From positions 1 to 64,000 of the forward strand of contig JAUEMM010000001.1 of NCBI GenBank assembly GCA_030441635.1: 64,000 bases of DNA, given 5' to 3'. Within the stretch, counting starts at the first letter, position 1. Every line of letters starts with the position of its first letter. The DNA is from Wolbachia endosymbiont of Tyrophagus putrescentiae. GTDB lineage: Bacteria; Pseudomonadota; Alphaproteobacteria; Rickettsiales; Anaplasmataceae. Of the stretch, positions 45,555 through 56,619 are shown piece by piece. The notes below the pieces were generated by a model. That model saw only the letters and a list, made by a program, of their open reading frames with translations. It was not told where the DNA came from and made no database searches. The position numbers were made by a program, and so were the translations under genes.

Positions 45555-47648
45555 TTAGAAAGAGAATTTTACACCAGTAAGTAAGAGGAACCCTTTGTTA
45601 TCAGGAGCCTTAGCTACAGCGTTGTTTTTGTTACTCTCAAGCATTTTCTCTTCAGTAGTGAAGTAATGCAGAGCTGCGTAAGGAATGAATTTGCTCTTAC
45701 TACCAGCAGCAGATAGATCATACTGAACGCCTAGTGCAACGTCATGCAACTTATCTCCGTCGTTCATTTTACTTCCGAAGTAAGTTAAACTTGAATAAAT
45801 GTTTCTATACTTGTAACCTGCACCAGCAGTCCAGTACATAGTATCTTTACCATCTCCTTCAAACTGCTCTTTTAATCCTTGCATTCTTGGATCAGTGTTA
45901 GGAAGGGAAGCATACTGACCACCTTCAAATTTCTTGATACTCTTTGGCTGACCAGATTTACCGAGATACGCGAAAGACGCACCAAATGTAGCAGATTGAT
46001 CTTCATCGATGGTGTACGTAGCATTAACACCAAGGTTTGCACCCATTAAGTTGTTATGTTCAACGAACTCACTGTATCTATGCTTGTCATTATTTGGTTG
46101 TTTTGCTTGACCCCATTCACCAACTGCAGAAGCTTTAACTTTAAGTTTATATTCTTCAAAGTCGTACTCATAAGATACACCAGCACTTAGAATGTGTTCA
46201 TAGTCAGGGCCGATGTGTCTCATACCTGTAGTAGCACTACTTTGACTGTTGCCTAAACTTGCCTTAATTTTTTTATTTATTTCACCTAGCAATTCATCTG
46301 ATACCTCAGCCCCATCGATTACTACCTTTGTAAGGTCGAGAGAGTTACTGTTTACTACTTTCTTACTCACTGCACCAATTATCCCGTTAATAGCATCACT
46401 TGTTTTGCCTGATCTAATCTTATCGTTGTTAATGTTGCCTGCGCCGATAGCAGCTCTTAACTCATCTAAAGTTAAAGAAATATTTTGCTCTTTCTGCGGT
46501 GCAGCGACAGCACTGTCACTTACACTAAACAAACCACTTTCGTAACGTGGCGAGTAGCTGACACCAAGTCTTAAACCCATGTAATTTGGTGAGTAGTAAG
46601 CAACTCTAAATGGCAGCGTGTTTATGATAGCCTTGTTGTATTTTTCAGCCATACGGAAAGAAAGTTTTTCACTTTCACTTGAGAAACTTTCAGTGTAAAG
46701 ACGTGGAGTTACATAAAACGGGAATGACGCAGCTTTTCCTTCTAGGTTAACTTTTCTGAACCAGTTACTATCTGCACCGCCATCAACGGTTGCAATTCTT
46801 GTTGCATCAAGTCTCATCAAAGCTTCAGGACCAAATTGGTAACCAAGTTTCACATCACCATATTCAGTATTAACAAACACATGTGCACCTCTATTTCTCA
46901 CAGCACTCACGCCTTGTGAAGCTCCCTTTCCCTTAGTCACTGGAACATGGAATTGTAAATCAGCACCATAACCTATGCCTAAGTCTTCATTTTTATTTTC
47001 CGCTCTCAAGTGTAATATTGCGTCTGCAACTGCACCAATATTTTCGCTGTAATCTCCAACATTACTTATTCCATTAGGAAGAAGAGGATTTTCTCCGTTT
47101 ATTTGGCCTTCTGCAACGTCATAATAACTGCGATGCCATACTTTATAGTTATCATTTTCTGGACCTGATTTACCATAACCTTGAGCATCAACAATCCCAC
47201 CAAAAGTGATTTTTATTCCTGTTGTTTGTATATCCAGGCTGCTAGCTTGAACTTTTTTATTTTCTACATTTTTATTAACTGCCGGCTTAACTTTTTTCAT
47301 TTCTTCTTTTTTAGCCTTCATTTTCTCTGCATCAGCTTTCTTCTTAGCATCTGCTTCGGCCTTTGCTTTTGCAACATCAGCTTTCTTTCTAGCATCTGCT
47401 TCGGCTTTCATTTTTTCAGCATCAGCCTTTTTCTTCGCTTCTGTTTCAGCCTTCATTTTTTCTGCGTCAGCTTTCCTTTTAGTTTCTTCAGCCTTTTTTT
47501 GCGGATCGGCATTGCATATCCTCTCCATCTTTTTTTGTAATTCTTTATTAGATATTTTCATTTTTTGCGTGTTATCAGCTGCAAAACTGTTACCACCACA
47601 GGCTAACAATAAAGTTAGAGCGGTGCCAATGCACTTAAAATCTTTCAT
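45555..47648 (-). CDS. Outer membrane porin with repetitive helical N-terminus
   Basis: 697 residues. Signal peptide about 1-23 (GTALTLLLACGGNSFA). Residues about 50-125 are a Lys/Ala/Glu repeat of the type KKADAEKMKAEA and KKADVAKAKAEA, predicted as one long helix. From about 145 the protein is a beta-barrel of porin type (IKITFGGIVDAQGYG, VNTEYGDVKLGYQFG, and a C-terminal LLTGVKFSF ending in Phe as outer membrane proteins do). This is the major Gram-negative-porin-like protein family of Wolbachia. A GGGGGC ribosome binding site precedes the ATG. Confidence 0.82.
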   Translation of the reverse strand: MKDFKCIGTALTLLLACGGNSFAADNTQKMKISNKELQKKMERICNADPQKKAEETKRKADAEKMKAETEAKKKADAEKMKAEADARKKADVAKAKAEADAKKKADAEKMKAKKEEMKKVKPAVNKNVENKKVQASSLDIQTTGIKITFGGIVDAQGYGKSGPENDNYKVWHRSYYDVAEGQINGENPLLPNGISNVGDYSENIGAVADAILHLRAENKNEDLGIGYGADLQFHVPVTKGKGASQGVSAVRNRGAHVFVNTEYGDVKLGYQFGPEALMRLDATRIATVDGGADSNWFRKVNLEGKAASFPFYVTPRLYTESFSSESEKLSFRMAEKYNKAIINTLPFRVAYYSPNYMGLRLGVSYSPRYESGLFSVSDSAVAAPQKEQNISLTLDELRAAIGAGNINNDKIRSGKTSDAINGIIGAVSKKVVNSNSLDLTKVVIDGAEVSDELLGEINKKIKASLGNSQSSATTGMRHIGPDYEHILSAGVSYEYDFEEYKLKVKASAVGEWGQAKQPNNDKHRYSEFVEHNNLMGANLGVNATYTIDEDQSATFGASFAYLGKSGQPKSIKKFEGGQYASLPNTDPRMQGLKEQFEGDGKDTMYWTAGAGYKYRNIYSSLTYFGSKMNDGDKLHDVALGVQYDLSAAGSKSKFIPYAALHYFTTEEKMLESNKNNAVAKAPDNKGFLLLTGVKFSF

Positions 47649-47815
47649 GGATTGCCCCCAAATAATATATTTTCAAATTCTAATCATAACTTTAAGCTAC
47701 CTTATAGCTAAAACCAAAAAGAAATGCAACACCTATATTGGTAAGGGATACGGCTTTCTGTGACTTTTTACACTGCTGTTAATTTAAACTTAACAGAGAA
47801 ATTGAAATCATTGAC

Positions 47816-48337
47816 TTATTTAGAATATATTTGTAATAATTCATGAGCATTAGCTTTTATGGATATTGGACATTCACTATCATTTAATAGTAAATTTAGT
47901 ATTTCAACTGCGCCTTTAATATCATCGTTATATATTTTAACTATTGCCATTGCTTCTTTAGCAGAGTAAGGGTATACCGTAATTAATTCTAAATCTTCAC
48001 CATTTGTTTTAAGATCAAGTGAATTCATTGTTTTTAAATATTGCGCTAAATCACGTAAAACAATAGATATATTTTCGTTATTTGCTAAAGCAGTATAAAT
48101 TGACACAGCTTCAGATGATGGTGAATTTTTTCCAGCATATTTAAATTCTGCTAAATATTTCCAATTAGATTCACCTTCCTCTTGTAAAAAAGACTGCAGA
48201 TCATTACCTGCAAACAATACTTTATAAAATTTATCACCTGTGACTGGGGATTGTTCATTGCTTGCGGTATGTAATGAGAATAATATAAACACTATTACTA
48301 ATATCATTACTGCAAACAAGATAAGGTACTTTTTCAT
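47816..48337 (-). CDS. Membrane-anchored TPR-like protein (YfgM-like)
   Basis: 173 residues. One N-terminal helix (about 4-24, LILFAVMILVIVFILFSL) is followed by short helical repeats (SEAVSIYTALANNENI, LRDLAQYLKTM, IKGAVEILNLLLNDSE, IKANAHELLQIY). This is the pattern of YfgM-type periplasmic TPR proteins that help export and outer-membrane folding. The homology is inferred from architecture only. Confidence 0.6.
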   Translation of the reverse strand: MKKYLILFAVMILVIVFILFSLHTASNEQSPVTGDKFYKVLFAGNDLQSFLQEEGESNWKYLAEFKYAGKNSPSSEAVSIYTALANNENISIVLRDLAQYLKTMNSLDLKTNGEDLELITVYPYSAKEAMAIVKIYNDDIKGAVEILNLLLNDSECPISIKANAHELLQIYSK

Positions 48338-48398
48338 GGCAATATTTTAAATACTCATGAAATTTTATACATTATCTTTTTTAATTTGCAAAAACATA

Positions 48399-48427
48399 TT
48401 GACACGGCTAGTCGTATAGCATAATAA
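48399..48427 (+). promoter_or_regulatory. Promoter of the 16S rRNA gene
   Basis: TTGACA at 48399-48404 is a perfect -35, followed by a 17-base spacer and TAATAA at 48422-48427 as the -10 box. It lies about 115 bases before mature 16S, so a leader is transcribed. Confidence 0.75.
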
Positions 48428-48452
48428 TATTCTCATGGTTGTTTGAATAGTT

Positions 48453-48477
48453 AAAGTAGAAGTAAAGACAGCAGTAT
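48453..48477 (+). other. Pre-16S processing stem, 5' strand
   Basis: These 25 bases (beginning AAAGTAGAAGTAAAGACA) are complementary to 50095-50119 downstream of 16S, with only two G-U pairs. Flanking stems of this kind are cut by RNase III to release 16S precursor. Confidence 0.8.
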
Positions 48478-48496
48478 TAAGCTAAAATTATTTTTT

Positions 48497-48539
48497 GTCG
48501 GATTTATCCGACGTGTCCTCAATCTTTTTATAAGATTGA
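48497..48539 (+). other. Two leader hairpins ahead of 16S
   Basis: GTCGGAT-TT-ATCCGAC at 48497-48512 and TCAATCTT-loop-AAGATTGA at 48519-48539 are perfect stems in the 16S leader. They may guide folding or 5' maturation. Confidence 0.55.
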
Positions 48540-48543
48540 AGTC

Positions 48544-50047
<1,504 letters not shown>

Positions 50048-50094
50048 GGCTTTGTGTATTACTCACTATTTTTTATAATAGTGTTGCTATGCAT

Positions 50095-50119
50095 ATGCTG
50101 CTGTCTTTATTTCTACTTT
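50095..50119 (+). other. Pre-16S processing stem, 3' strand
   Basis: The partner of 48453-48477. It begins 48 bases after the mature 16S end and finishes 20 bases before the sdhC ATG, so the rRNA transcript reaches almost to sdhC. A small CACTATT/AATAGTG hairpin (50064-50083) lies between. Confidence 0.78.
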
Positions 50120-50138
50120 ATTTTTAATTTCTTAAACG

Positions 50139-50516
50139 ATGAAAAATAGGCCGCTTTCTCCACATTTACAGATATATAAAATACAGGGTACGCTTCTTTT
50201 TTCCGGTACTCATAGATTAACAGGTGTGCTGTTATTTTTTTTATTAATAGCGTTTTCCTGGTATTTTATATTACATGTTTACTTTCCTGAATCATCTATA
50301 GTAGAGTACTTGAGTGTATTACTGTCTAGTGTAGTAGTAAAACTGATTTGTTTTTTCTCTTTTGTAAGTTTTACTTATCATTGTCTTAACGGTATCCGAC
50401 ATTTACTTTGGGATATGGGGGTGAATTTGGAAATTGCTGAGGTTTCCTTAAGTGCGATGTTGCTAACGCTAATGTTGCTTTTTTCTTCTATAGTTTTTCT
50501 ATTTGTGCTTATATGA
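50139..50516 (+). CDS. sdhC: Succinate dehydrogenase cytochrome b556 subunit
   Basis: 125 residues with three membrane helices. RPLSPHLQIYK at the start and SGTHRLTGVLLFF are the SdhC ubiquinone-site signature, and YHCLNGIRHLLWD contains the haem-ligand His. It anchors the succinate dehydrogenase complex. Overlaps sdhD by four bases (ATGA). Confidence 0.92.
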   Translation: MKNRPLSPHLQIYKIQGTLLFSGTHRLTGVLLFFLLIAFSWYFILHVYFPESSIVEYLSVLLSSVVVKLICFFSFVSFTYHCLNGIRHLLWDMGVNLEIAEVSLSAMLLTLMLLFSSIVFLFVLI

Positions 50517-50869
50517 ATCAGTCAGTTCATCATTGGTGGAATCAACGCACTTCTGCTGTAGTTATATTAATTTTATTTCCTTGGTTTGTGTATTCGTTTT
50601 TTTGTGCATTTAACTCTAGTGAGTTGTTATCTTTTAACGATAAGTTGCTGGTGGCTGTTAATCATCCTTTGGAGCTTTTATTCTTTACTATATTATTGTT
50701 TTGTATATTTTGGCACGCAATTTTGGGTATGCAGGTTGTATGTGAAGATTACATTCATAATATTCCTTTAAGGGTTTTTACAATTACATGTATGAAATAC
50801 TTGTCATATGCAACTTATATAGTGCTTGCTTTCACGATTTTTTTCTTTTATAAGCATATCCTCTTGTAA
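50513..50869 (+). CDS. sdhD: Succinate dehydrogenase membrane anchor subunit
   Basis: 118 residues with three helices. HHWWNQRTSAVV at the start and FWHAILGMQVVCEDYIH in the second helix are the SdhD pattern, with a His and the D-Y quinone-site pair. It is translated from an ATG overlapping sdhC. sdhA and sdhB are not in this window. Confidence 0.9.
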   Translation: MNQSVHHWWNQRTSAVVILILFPWFVYSFFCAFNSSELLSFNDKLLVAVNHPLELLFFTILLFCIFWHAILGMQVVCEDYIHNIPLRVFTITCMKYLSYATYIVLAFTIFFFYKHILL

Positions 50870-50944
50870 TAATGATAATATTATGTTAATGTATTATTAA
50901 TATACTGCTTTTATTATTTAATACGATGTGTTTTAATTAATAAC

Positions 50945-52156
50945 ATGCTTAAAACTCTTGAAAATGGAATAGTCAATTTTACTATGGGTCTCAAGGGCCT
51001 TTTTTCTTCTTCTAAATCTGAGGTTTACGTTGAAGATTTAAGAGAGCCAGTGATATGTAATAGTGATAAATACGGAAGATTACTTTGTTATCCAAAAAAT
51101 TATGATAAAGTTGTGGATTCTGGGGTAATTCAACAGGCAAAGGATTCGCTAGGAAAAATTATCAAAGGTGAATATGACCTTTTATATGGTAATAAAGATA
51201 AAGAAGGGAAACAGACGCTTTTTAGGTTACGCTTAGTTACAGAGGATGAGAAAAGCGGTAAGTCTTATTTTACTATTAGTTATCTGATTGAGCCAAAGCA
51301 CAATCAGTATGAAGCTTATTATAAGCCATTTGGATTTACTAAATCTGATCTTAAAAAATATTTACCTGTTTTTGAAGCTGAAAAACAGGATGGTTCCTAT
51401 AAATTAAGTAACTCTTCTATGTTAACTAAGATGGTAAAAGATAAAAATAAAGAGGTTCAGGAAATTTGTGATGAAAAAGGCAGAAATGGTCATGTATTGT
51501 ACACTAGTGATTATAAATCATTGAATAATCATTTTTCTGAAATTAGGGATAAGCATGGTAATTTGGAGTTAAGTACAAGCCTTATATCTGTGCCAATTAT
51601 TTTGACTGGTGCTTTAGCTAAAATTGCTGTAAAAGTTCTTACTTTTCTTCCACAGAGGTTAGGGGAATATTTAGTAGGTAAACAAAATCAGGTGGCAAAA
51701 GCTGTTGGTTACTGCTTATTTATTCCTGCGGTGACAGTGAAGAATTTGGTCAATATGGGAACTGTTATATTAAGATCACCGATTTTATGGCTGACGAGAA
51801 GTAGAAAGGACTTTGGTAGCATGTATAGTACAATGTTGGAATCTCAGTGGAATGAGTGCAAAAAAGAAGCGAAGAATGACTTTGAGTTTGTTAAAAATGG
51901 TAAAAGGGAAAGAGTATCAAATGAAACGGAAAAAGAGGAAAAACAATTTTTTGGCACATGGAAGGAGCTTAATTGTATCAGAAAACAAGAGAAAGTAGAA
52001 GAAGAGAAGAAAGCAGAGAATAAGAGTTTAGCCCCAAGTGAACAATTGAAAGTAATAGAAAAAAATTCTGTTAGTAATAAGCCTAATGAATTTGCTGAAA
52101 AATTGCGAGAGTCTCGTCAAGGAAATACAACAGGGTGTAGTAGTCCCACACTTTAA
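50945..52156 (+). CDS. Hypothetical Wolbachia protein with a central hydrophobic region
   Basis: 403 residues with no family I recognise. The N-terminal 200 residues are soluble. Residues about 213-285 contain hydrophobic helices (LISVPIILTGALAKIAVKVL, AVGYCLFIPAVTVKNLVN) that may cross a membrane. The C-terminal 90 residues are Lys/Glu-rich with a coiled-coil-like KEEKQFFGTW stretch. No signal peptide. The start is at the ATG 50945 after a 75-base gap from sdhD. Its stop overlaps the ccmA end by four bases on the other strand. Confidence 0.6.
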   Translation: MLKTLENGIVNFTMGLKGLFSSSKSEVYVEDLREPVICNSDKYGRLLCYPKNYDKVVDSGVIQQAKDSLGKIIKGEYDLLYGNKDKEGKQTLFRLRLVTEDEKSGKSYFTISYLIEPKHNQYEAYYKPFGFTKSDLKKYLPVFEAEKQDGSYKLSNSSMLTKMVKDKNKEVQEICDEKGRNGHVLYTSDYKSLNNHFSEIRDKHGNLELSTSLISVPIILTGALAKIAVKVLTFLPQRLGEYLVGKQNQVAKAVGYCLFIPAVTVKNLVNMGTVILRSPILWLTRSRKDFGSMYSTMLESQWNECKKEAKNDFEFVKNGKRERVSNETEKEEKQFFGTWKELNCIRKQEKVEEEKKAENKSLAPSEQLKVIEKNSVSNKPNEFAEKLRESRQGNTTGCSSPTL

Positions 52157-52767
52157 TTACTAAAATCACATATATTAATTGTTGTAAAATTAGAAAGTTG
52201 CTCTGTAGAGCTATGACCTGTGATAATCACAATACCGTTCTGTTTAGAACGTATTGAGATGAGGTTAAGTATCAGATCGTATGCTGTGCTATCAAGATTG
52301 CAAAATGGCTCATCTATCAGCCAGATGTCAGCATTAGAGATCAAAAGACGGGCTAGTGCAGCTCTTCTTTTCCAACCAGCAGAGAGTTCACTGTATTTAA
52401 TATTCAACACTGGCTGCAATTGCAGGCAGCAAATAGCCGCTATAATTAATTCTCTTGTATTGCGCATTTCTGCCCAAAATTCTATGTTTTGAATAACAGT
52501 GAGATTTTCTTTATAAGCATTTTTGTGTCCTATATATACCATAGCAGACATATAAGATTTAGGACTTTCATATATATCATCACCTCGATAATTTATATTG
52601 CCAGACGTAGGAGGCAATAATCCGCACAGACTTCTGATTAAGCTAGTTTTACCGCTGCCATTTGGTCCAATAATTAAAAATTTAGATTGCGGCTCAGCTT
52701 TAAAACTGAGATTTTTAAATAACGTTCTATTGTTGCGTGTGCAGGATAAATTATTGCACTCAAGCAT
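52153..52767 (-). CDS. ccmA: Heme exporter ATP-binding protein CcmA
   Basis: 204 residues, an ABC ATPase. Walker A is GPNGSGKTS at 34-42, the signature is ELSAGWKRRAALARLL as in CcmA (in place of LSGGQ), and Walker B is IWLIDEPFC. It works with CcmB/CcmC in haem delivery for cytochrome c maturation. It follows the hypothetical gene 52771-53205 by three bases, probably in one operon. Confidence 0.9.
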   Translation of the reverse strand: MLECNNLSCTRNNRTLFKNLSFKAEPQSKFLIIGPNGSGKTSLIRSLCGLLPPTSGNINYRGDDIYESPKSYMSAMVYIGHKNAYKENLTVIQNIEFWAEMRNTRELIIAAICCLQLQPVLNIKYSELSAGWKRRAALARLLISNADIWLIDEPFCNLDSTAYDLILNLISIRSKQNGIVIITGHSSTEQLSNFTTINICDFSN

Positions 52768-52770
52768 AAA

Positions 52771-53205
52771 TTATCTACCTTTTCCTTTATACTTACCCTG
52801 AGCTGAAGCTTGTGCTTTAACGAATAACTCCCAAAATCCTTTCTTACCGCCTTCACTTCTGATTAATTGTGCCAACCGTGACACGAAGCCTCCATTTTGC
52901 ATAACCATTTTTGTCCACTTACCTACTGGTTTTGCGATACCTACTATATCTATATCTTCTTCATATTCTCTTTCTATATAGAGTTCTTGTGCTTCATCTT
53001 TATCTTTCTGATTATTAGGTGATTCTTGTTGCAGTTCTTTCTGTTTTTTTTCTTTGTATAGCTCATCTTCAGTTTTTTTTCTCTTTTCTGTAAAATTTTT
53101 TCTTCTAAGAATTTTAGTGTGCTTGCATGCCCTTTTAAAGAGTAAAAATACTGTTACAATAATAAGTAGTATTGCACTATACAAGATGATTTGCTTGAGT
53201 AACAT
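52771..53205 (-). CDS. Hypothetical membrane-anchored charged protein
   Basis: 144 residues from the ATG at 53205, which lies 20 bases downstream of a TATAAT on the same strand; a TTG start at 53253 would be upstream of that promoter. One N-terminal helix (about 3-23, LKQIILYSAILLIIVTVFLLF) precedes a strongly charged stretch rich in Lys/Glu/Gln and a C-terminal part with SRLAQLIRSEGGKKGFWELF. No known domain. It is upstream of ccmA in the same orientation. Confidence 0.6.
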   Translation of the reverse strand: MLLKQIILYSAILLIIVTVFLLFKRACKHTKILRRKNFTEKRKKTEDELYKEKKQKELQQESPNNQKDKDEAQELYIEREYEEDIDIVGIAKPVGKWTKMVMQNGGFVSRLAQLIRSEGGKKGFWELFVKAQASAQGKYKGKGR

Positions 53206-53224
53206 GTGTTGAGCCCTAAGTATC

Positions 53225-53230
53225 ATTATA
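53225..53230 (-). promoter_or_regulatory. -10 box of the hypothetical gene and ccmA
   Basis: TATAAT on the minus strand (ATTATA on plus). The transcript would start near 53218, giving a leader of about a dozen bases before ATG 53205. Confidence 0.45.
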
Positions 53231-53341
53231 TCATAGCTGTGACAATTTTGCAATTTCTATTATTGTGGGAGTAAATGCTGGACTTATTAGAAACTTTCTA
53301 TAAAATTAAACTTTATATATTACAATTATAACTTTGGGATT

Positions 53342-55177
53342 ATGACAATGGAATTCAAATCAATCCGTAATATTGCAATTATTGCTCACGTTGACCATGG
53401 GAAGACCACCTTACTTGATAATATGTTAAAGCAGAGTGGGACATTTCGTGAGAATCAGGCAGTTCAAGAGCGAGTGATGGATAGTGGTGATCAAGAACGT
53501 GAACGTGGGATTACTATACTTGCAAAATGCACTTCAATAATGTGGGGTGAAGAAAAGATCAATATTATAGATACTCCGGGGCATGCAGACTTTGGCGGAG
53601 AAGTTGAAAGAGTGCTATGCATGGCGGATGGAGTATTGCTGCTAGTTGATGCTGCAGAAGGTCCAATGCCTCAAACTAAGTTTGTGTTATCGAAAGCATT
53701 GAAAGCTAACTTAAAGCCAATTGTCATCATCAATAAAGTAGATCGTCCAGATAGCAGAATTGATGAAGTGCTTAATGAGATATATGAGTTGTTTTTTAAT
53801 CTAGATGCAACGAATGATCAGTTAGATTTTCCGGTATTGTATGCATCAGGGAGGAATGGTTGGTGTGCTAAAGACCTATCTGATGAAAGGAAAGACTTAA
53901 CACCTCTATTTTCAACGGTATTGGATTATATAAAACCTTCTAAGTATGACCAAGCTGCACCGTTTGCTATGTTGGTGACGCTACTTGAGTCTGATAGGTT
54001 TCTCGGTAGAATTCTCACGGGGAAGGTCTATCAAGGTACTGCAATGGTTAATTCGGACCTTAAAGTGCTGGATCTAGATGGTAAGGTAGTTGAACGTGGG
54101 AGATTAACAAAGTTACTTTCATTTTCTGGCTTAAAGCGTGTGCCTGTGGAGCAGGCAGTGGCGGGAGATATTATTGCAATAGCTGGACTTGAAAAAGCAT
54201 CAGTGTCAGATACTATAGCAGCACCAGAAGTTGCAGATGCTATAAGTTCAACACCTGTTGATCCGCCAACAATGGCTATTACTATTAATGTTAATGATTC
54301 ACCTTTTGCGGGACAAGAAGGTACAAAGCTTACTTCAACTGTTATAAAGGAGCGCCTATACGCGGAAGCAGAAACTAATGTTGCAATTACTGTGACTCCA
54401 ACTCCAAGTGGTGAGGCGTTTGAAGTAGGGGGACGTGGTGAATTGCAATTAGGGGTGCTAATTGAGAATATGAGAAGAGAAGGTTTTGAACTCTCTGTTT
54501 CGCGTCCTCGGGTGCTATTTAAAGAGGAAGGTGGGCAAAAGCTTGAACCTATAGAGGAAGTTGTTATTGATGTGGATGATGAGTATAGTGGAATTACTAT
54601 GGAGAAGCTCAGCTTCCGTAAAGGTGAAGTGATCGATATGAGACCTTCTGGCAATGGCAGAACGAGATTGACGTTTTTAGTTCCATCAAGAGGATTGATT
54701 GGTTATCAAGGTGAATTTTTAACTGACTCTCGAGGTACTGGTATAATTAACCGTCTATTTCATAGCTATGCTCCTTACAAAGGCTCAATTTCTGGCAGGA
54801 GAAATGGAGTTTTAATTTCTACAGATAAAGGTGAAGCTGTTGCATATGCTCTCTTTAATCTGCAAGATAGGGGAATCATGTTTGTGAAGCCGCAGGATAA
54901 AGTATATGGCGGTATGATTGTTGGTCAGCATAATCGTGATAATGATCTAGAAGTGAACGTGCTAAAAGGTAAGCAGTTAACAAATGTGAGAGCTGCAGGG
55001 AGTGATGAAGCTATTAAACTTACACCACCAAAAGTAATGACACTGGAAGATATGATAGCATATATAGATGATGATGAACTGGTGGAGGTTACACCAAAAT
55101 CTATACGCTTGAGAAAGAGGTTCCTTGATCCAAATGAACGTAAGCGTGCTAGTAGGGCAATGCGTGACTCTAAATAA
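53342..55177 (+). CDS. typA: Ribosome-associated GTPase TypA/BipA
   Basis: 611 residues. G1 [14 protein letters not shown], the switch [12 protein letters not shown]3 DTPGHADFG and G4 NKVDRPDS are those of a translational GTPase. Domains II, III and V and the BipA-specific C-terminal domain ([25 protein letters not shown]) follow. BipA assists ribosome assembly under stress. An alternative ATG is at 53348. Confidence 0.96.
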   Translation: MTMEFKSIRNIAIIAHVDHGKTTLLDNMLKQSGTFRENQAVQERVMDSGDQERERGITILAKCTSIMWGEEKINIIDTPGHADFGGEVERVLCMADGVLLLVDAAEGPMPQTKFVLSKALKANLKPIVIINKVDRPDSRIDEVLNEIYELFFNLDATNDQLDFPVLYASGRNGWCAKDLSDERKDLTPLFSTVLDYIKPSKYDQAAPFAMLVTLLESDRFLGRILTGKVYQGTAMVNSDLKVLDLDGKVVERGRLTKLLSFSGLKRVPVEQAVAGDIIAIAGLEKASVSDTIAAPEVADAISSTPVDPPTMAITINVNDSPFAGQEGTKLTSTVIKERLYAEAETNVAITVTPTPSGEAFEVGGRGELQLGVLIENMRREGFELSVSRPRVLFKEEGGQKLEPIEEVVIDVDDEYSGITMEKLSFRKGEVIDMRPSGNGRTRLTFLVPSRGLIGYQGEFLTDSRGTGIINRLFHSYAPYKGSISGRRNGVLISTDKGEAVAYALFNLQDRGIMFVKPQDKVYGGMIVGQHNRDNDLEVNVLKGKQLTNVRAAGSDEAIKLTPPKVMTLEDMIAYIDDDELVEVTPKSIRLRKRFLDPNERKRASRAMRDSK

Positions 55178-55291
55178 AAAGTTTTTATTAAGATAAGTTG
55201 TGTTGTATTAGATTTTTATTAATTATTAACTTGATAAAGATATTGCCGCACATTATAATAATGGTACTAGGTGGTAAAAGGAGTTGTAATT

Positions 55292-56014
55292 ATGTCTTTT
55301 ATGAGAGATGAACAAGATATCCGATCTCAAGGTGTCTATTATAGTGCTGGGCTTAGAAGCTATTTAACTAAAGTTTATAACTATATGGCCTTGGCTCTTG
55401 GTTTCACAGGGCTAATTGCATTCTTGTTTGCATCTTCTGGCTTATTTCAAGTAATAGCCTCTAATCCTGTGTTGGCGCTTGTTATAATGTTTTCTCCGAT
55501 TGTGCTAGTGTTTGTTATGGGTTATAAACTTTCACAACTTAGTGTTCAGGCCACAATTGCTATATTTTTTACGTTCTCAGGGCTAATGGGTGCCTCCTTG
55601 TCTTATATTTTTGTGATTTATACTGCAGAAAACATAGCAAGGGCATTTTTCATTACAGCAATTATGTTTGGTTCCATGGCTTTGTATGGTAATAATACAA
55701 AAAGGGATCTAACGAGTATGGGTTCATTCTTAATTATGGGTATTTGGGGATTGTTTATTGCTTCAATATTAAATATTTTCCTCAGAAGTTCTCCACTGTA
55801 TTTTGCAGTGTCATTTCTTTCGGTGATAGTATTTACCTTAATGACTGCATATGATGCTCAAAGAATAAAGGACATTTATTATAGATATAATGATGGCTCA
55901 GAAGTTGCTATAACAAAATTGGCTATACTAGGTGCAACTAATCTTTATTTTGATTTCATTAATATATTTCTCAGTTTATTGAGATTACTTAATTTGTTTA
56001 GTAACAAAGATTAA
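55292..56014 (+). CDS. Bax inhibitor-1 / YccA-family membrane protein
   Basis: 240 residues from ATG 55292, which has AAAAGGAG eight bases upstream; an earlier in-frame ATG at 55271 lies before this site. Seven hydrophobic helices. The N-terminal SYLTKVYNYMALALGFTG and the later YDAQRIKDIYY are family features; the Asp of YDAQ is the conserved acidic residue. Related proteins are membrane quality-control or ion-leak factors. It abuts ctaG. Confidence 0.9.
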   Translation: MSFMRDEQDIRSQGVYYSAGLRSYLTKVYNYMALALGFTGLIAFLFASSGLFQVIASNPVLALVIMFSPIVLVFVMGYKLSQLSVQATIAIFFTFSGLMGASLSYIFVIYTAENIARAFFITAIMFGSMALYGNNTKRDLTSMGSFLIMGIWGLFIASILNIFLRSSPLYFAVSFLSVIVFTLMTAYDAQRIKDIYYRYNDGSEVAITKLAILGATNLYFDFINIFLSLLRLLNLFSNKD

Positions 56015-56548
56015 ATGTCCTTCTCTTTAAAGAGGGATAACAGATCTGTAGTTTTTTTTTTAGTATCTTTGGTAGTATCGATGCTATGCCTTGCATATGC
56101 GTCGGTACCACTGTATAGGATTTTTTGCAAAGCTACTGGGTATGGCGGCACAACAAAAAAAGTCACTAATGTAATAACAAACTCAACTGATCAAAAGATC
56201 AGAGTGTATTTTAATTCCGATGTTATGCCCGATTTGCCGTGGGAGTTTAGCCCAGAGGTTAACTACATGGATGTCACAATAGGAGAACAGAGTTTAGCTT
56301 TTTACTATGCAAAAAATCTATCTGAACAGCCTTCATATGGTATGGCTGTATATAATGTAACGCCTTTTAAGGCGGGTAAGTACTTTAATAAAATCGCGTG
56401 CTTTTGTTTCAATGAGCAAGTTTTACTTCCAAATCAAAAAACGGCTATGCCTGTATCTTTCTTTATAGATAATGCAATAATGCAAGACTCTAATACTAAA
56501 GACTTAGGTGAAATCACTTTGTCTTACACATTTTTTAAGCTAAAATAG
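56015..56548 (+). CDS. ctaG: Cytochrome c oxidase assembly protein CtaG (Cox11)
   Basis: 177 residues: one N-terminal helix (about 11-31) and a periplasmic beta domain. RIFCKATGYGG near the membrane and KIACFCFNEQ with the copper-binding CFCF motif are diagnostic of Cox11/CtaG, which delivers copper to the CuB site of CoxA. It begins the base after the BI-1 gene stop. The cox operon itself is 39 kb away, so the alphaproteobacterial gene order has been broken. Confidence 0.94.
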   Translation: MSFSLKRDNRSVVFFLVSLVVSMLCLAYASVPLYRIFCKATGYGGTTKKVTNVITNSTDQKIRVYFNSDVMPDLPWEFSPEVNYMDVTIGEQSLAFYYAKNLSEQPSYGMAVYNVTPFKAGKYFNKIACFCFNEQVLLPNQKTAMPVSFFIDNAIMQDSNTKDLGEITLSYTFFKLK

Positions 56549-56564
56549 CTACTGCAGATTCTAG

Positions 56565-56593
56565 TTTACTTGTGGTTTATTGACTGCTATAAT
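56565..56593 (+). promoter_or_regulatory. Candidate sigma70 promoter before 56620
   Basis: TTTACT at 56565-56570, a 17-base spacer and a perfect TATAAT at 56588-56593, followed 27 bases later by the ATG. Confidence 0.5.
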
Positions 56594-56619
56594 TAAGGCG
56601 ATTTTCACCGCAGCTAGGT

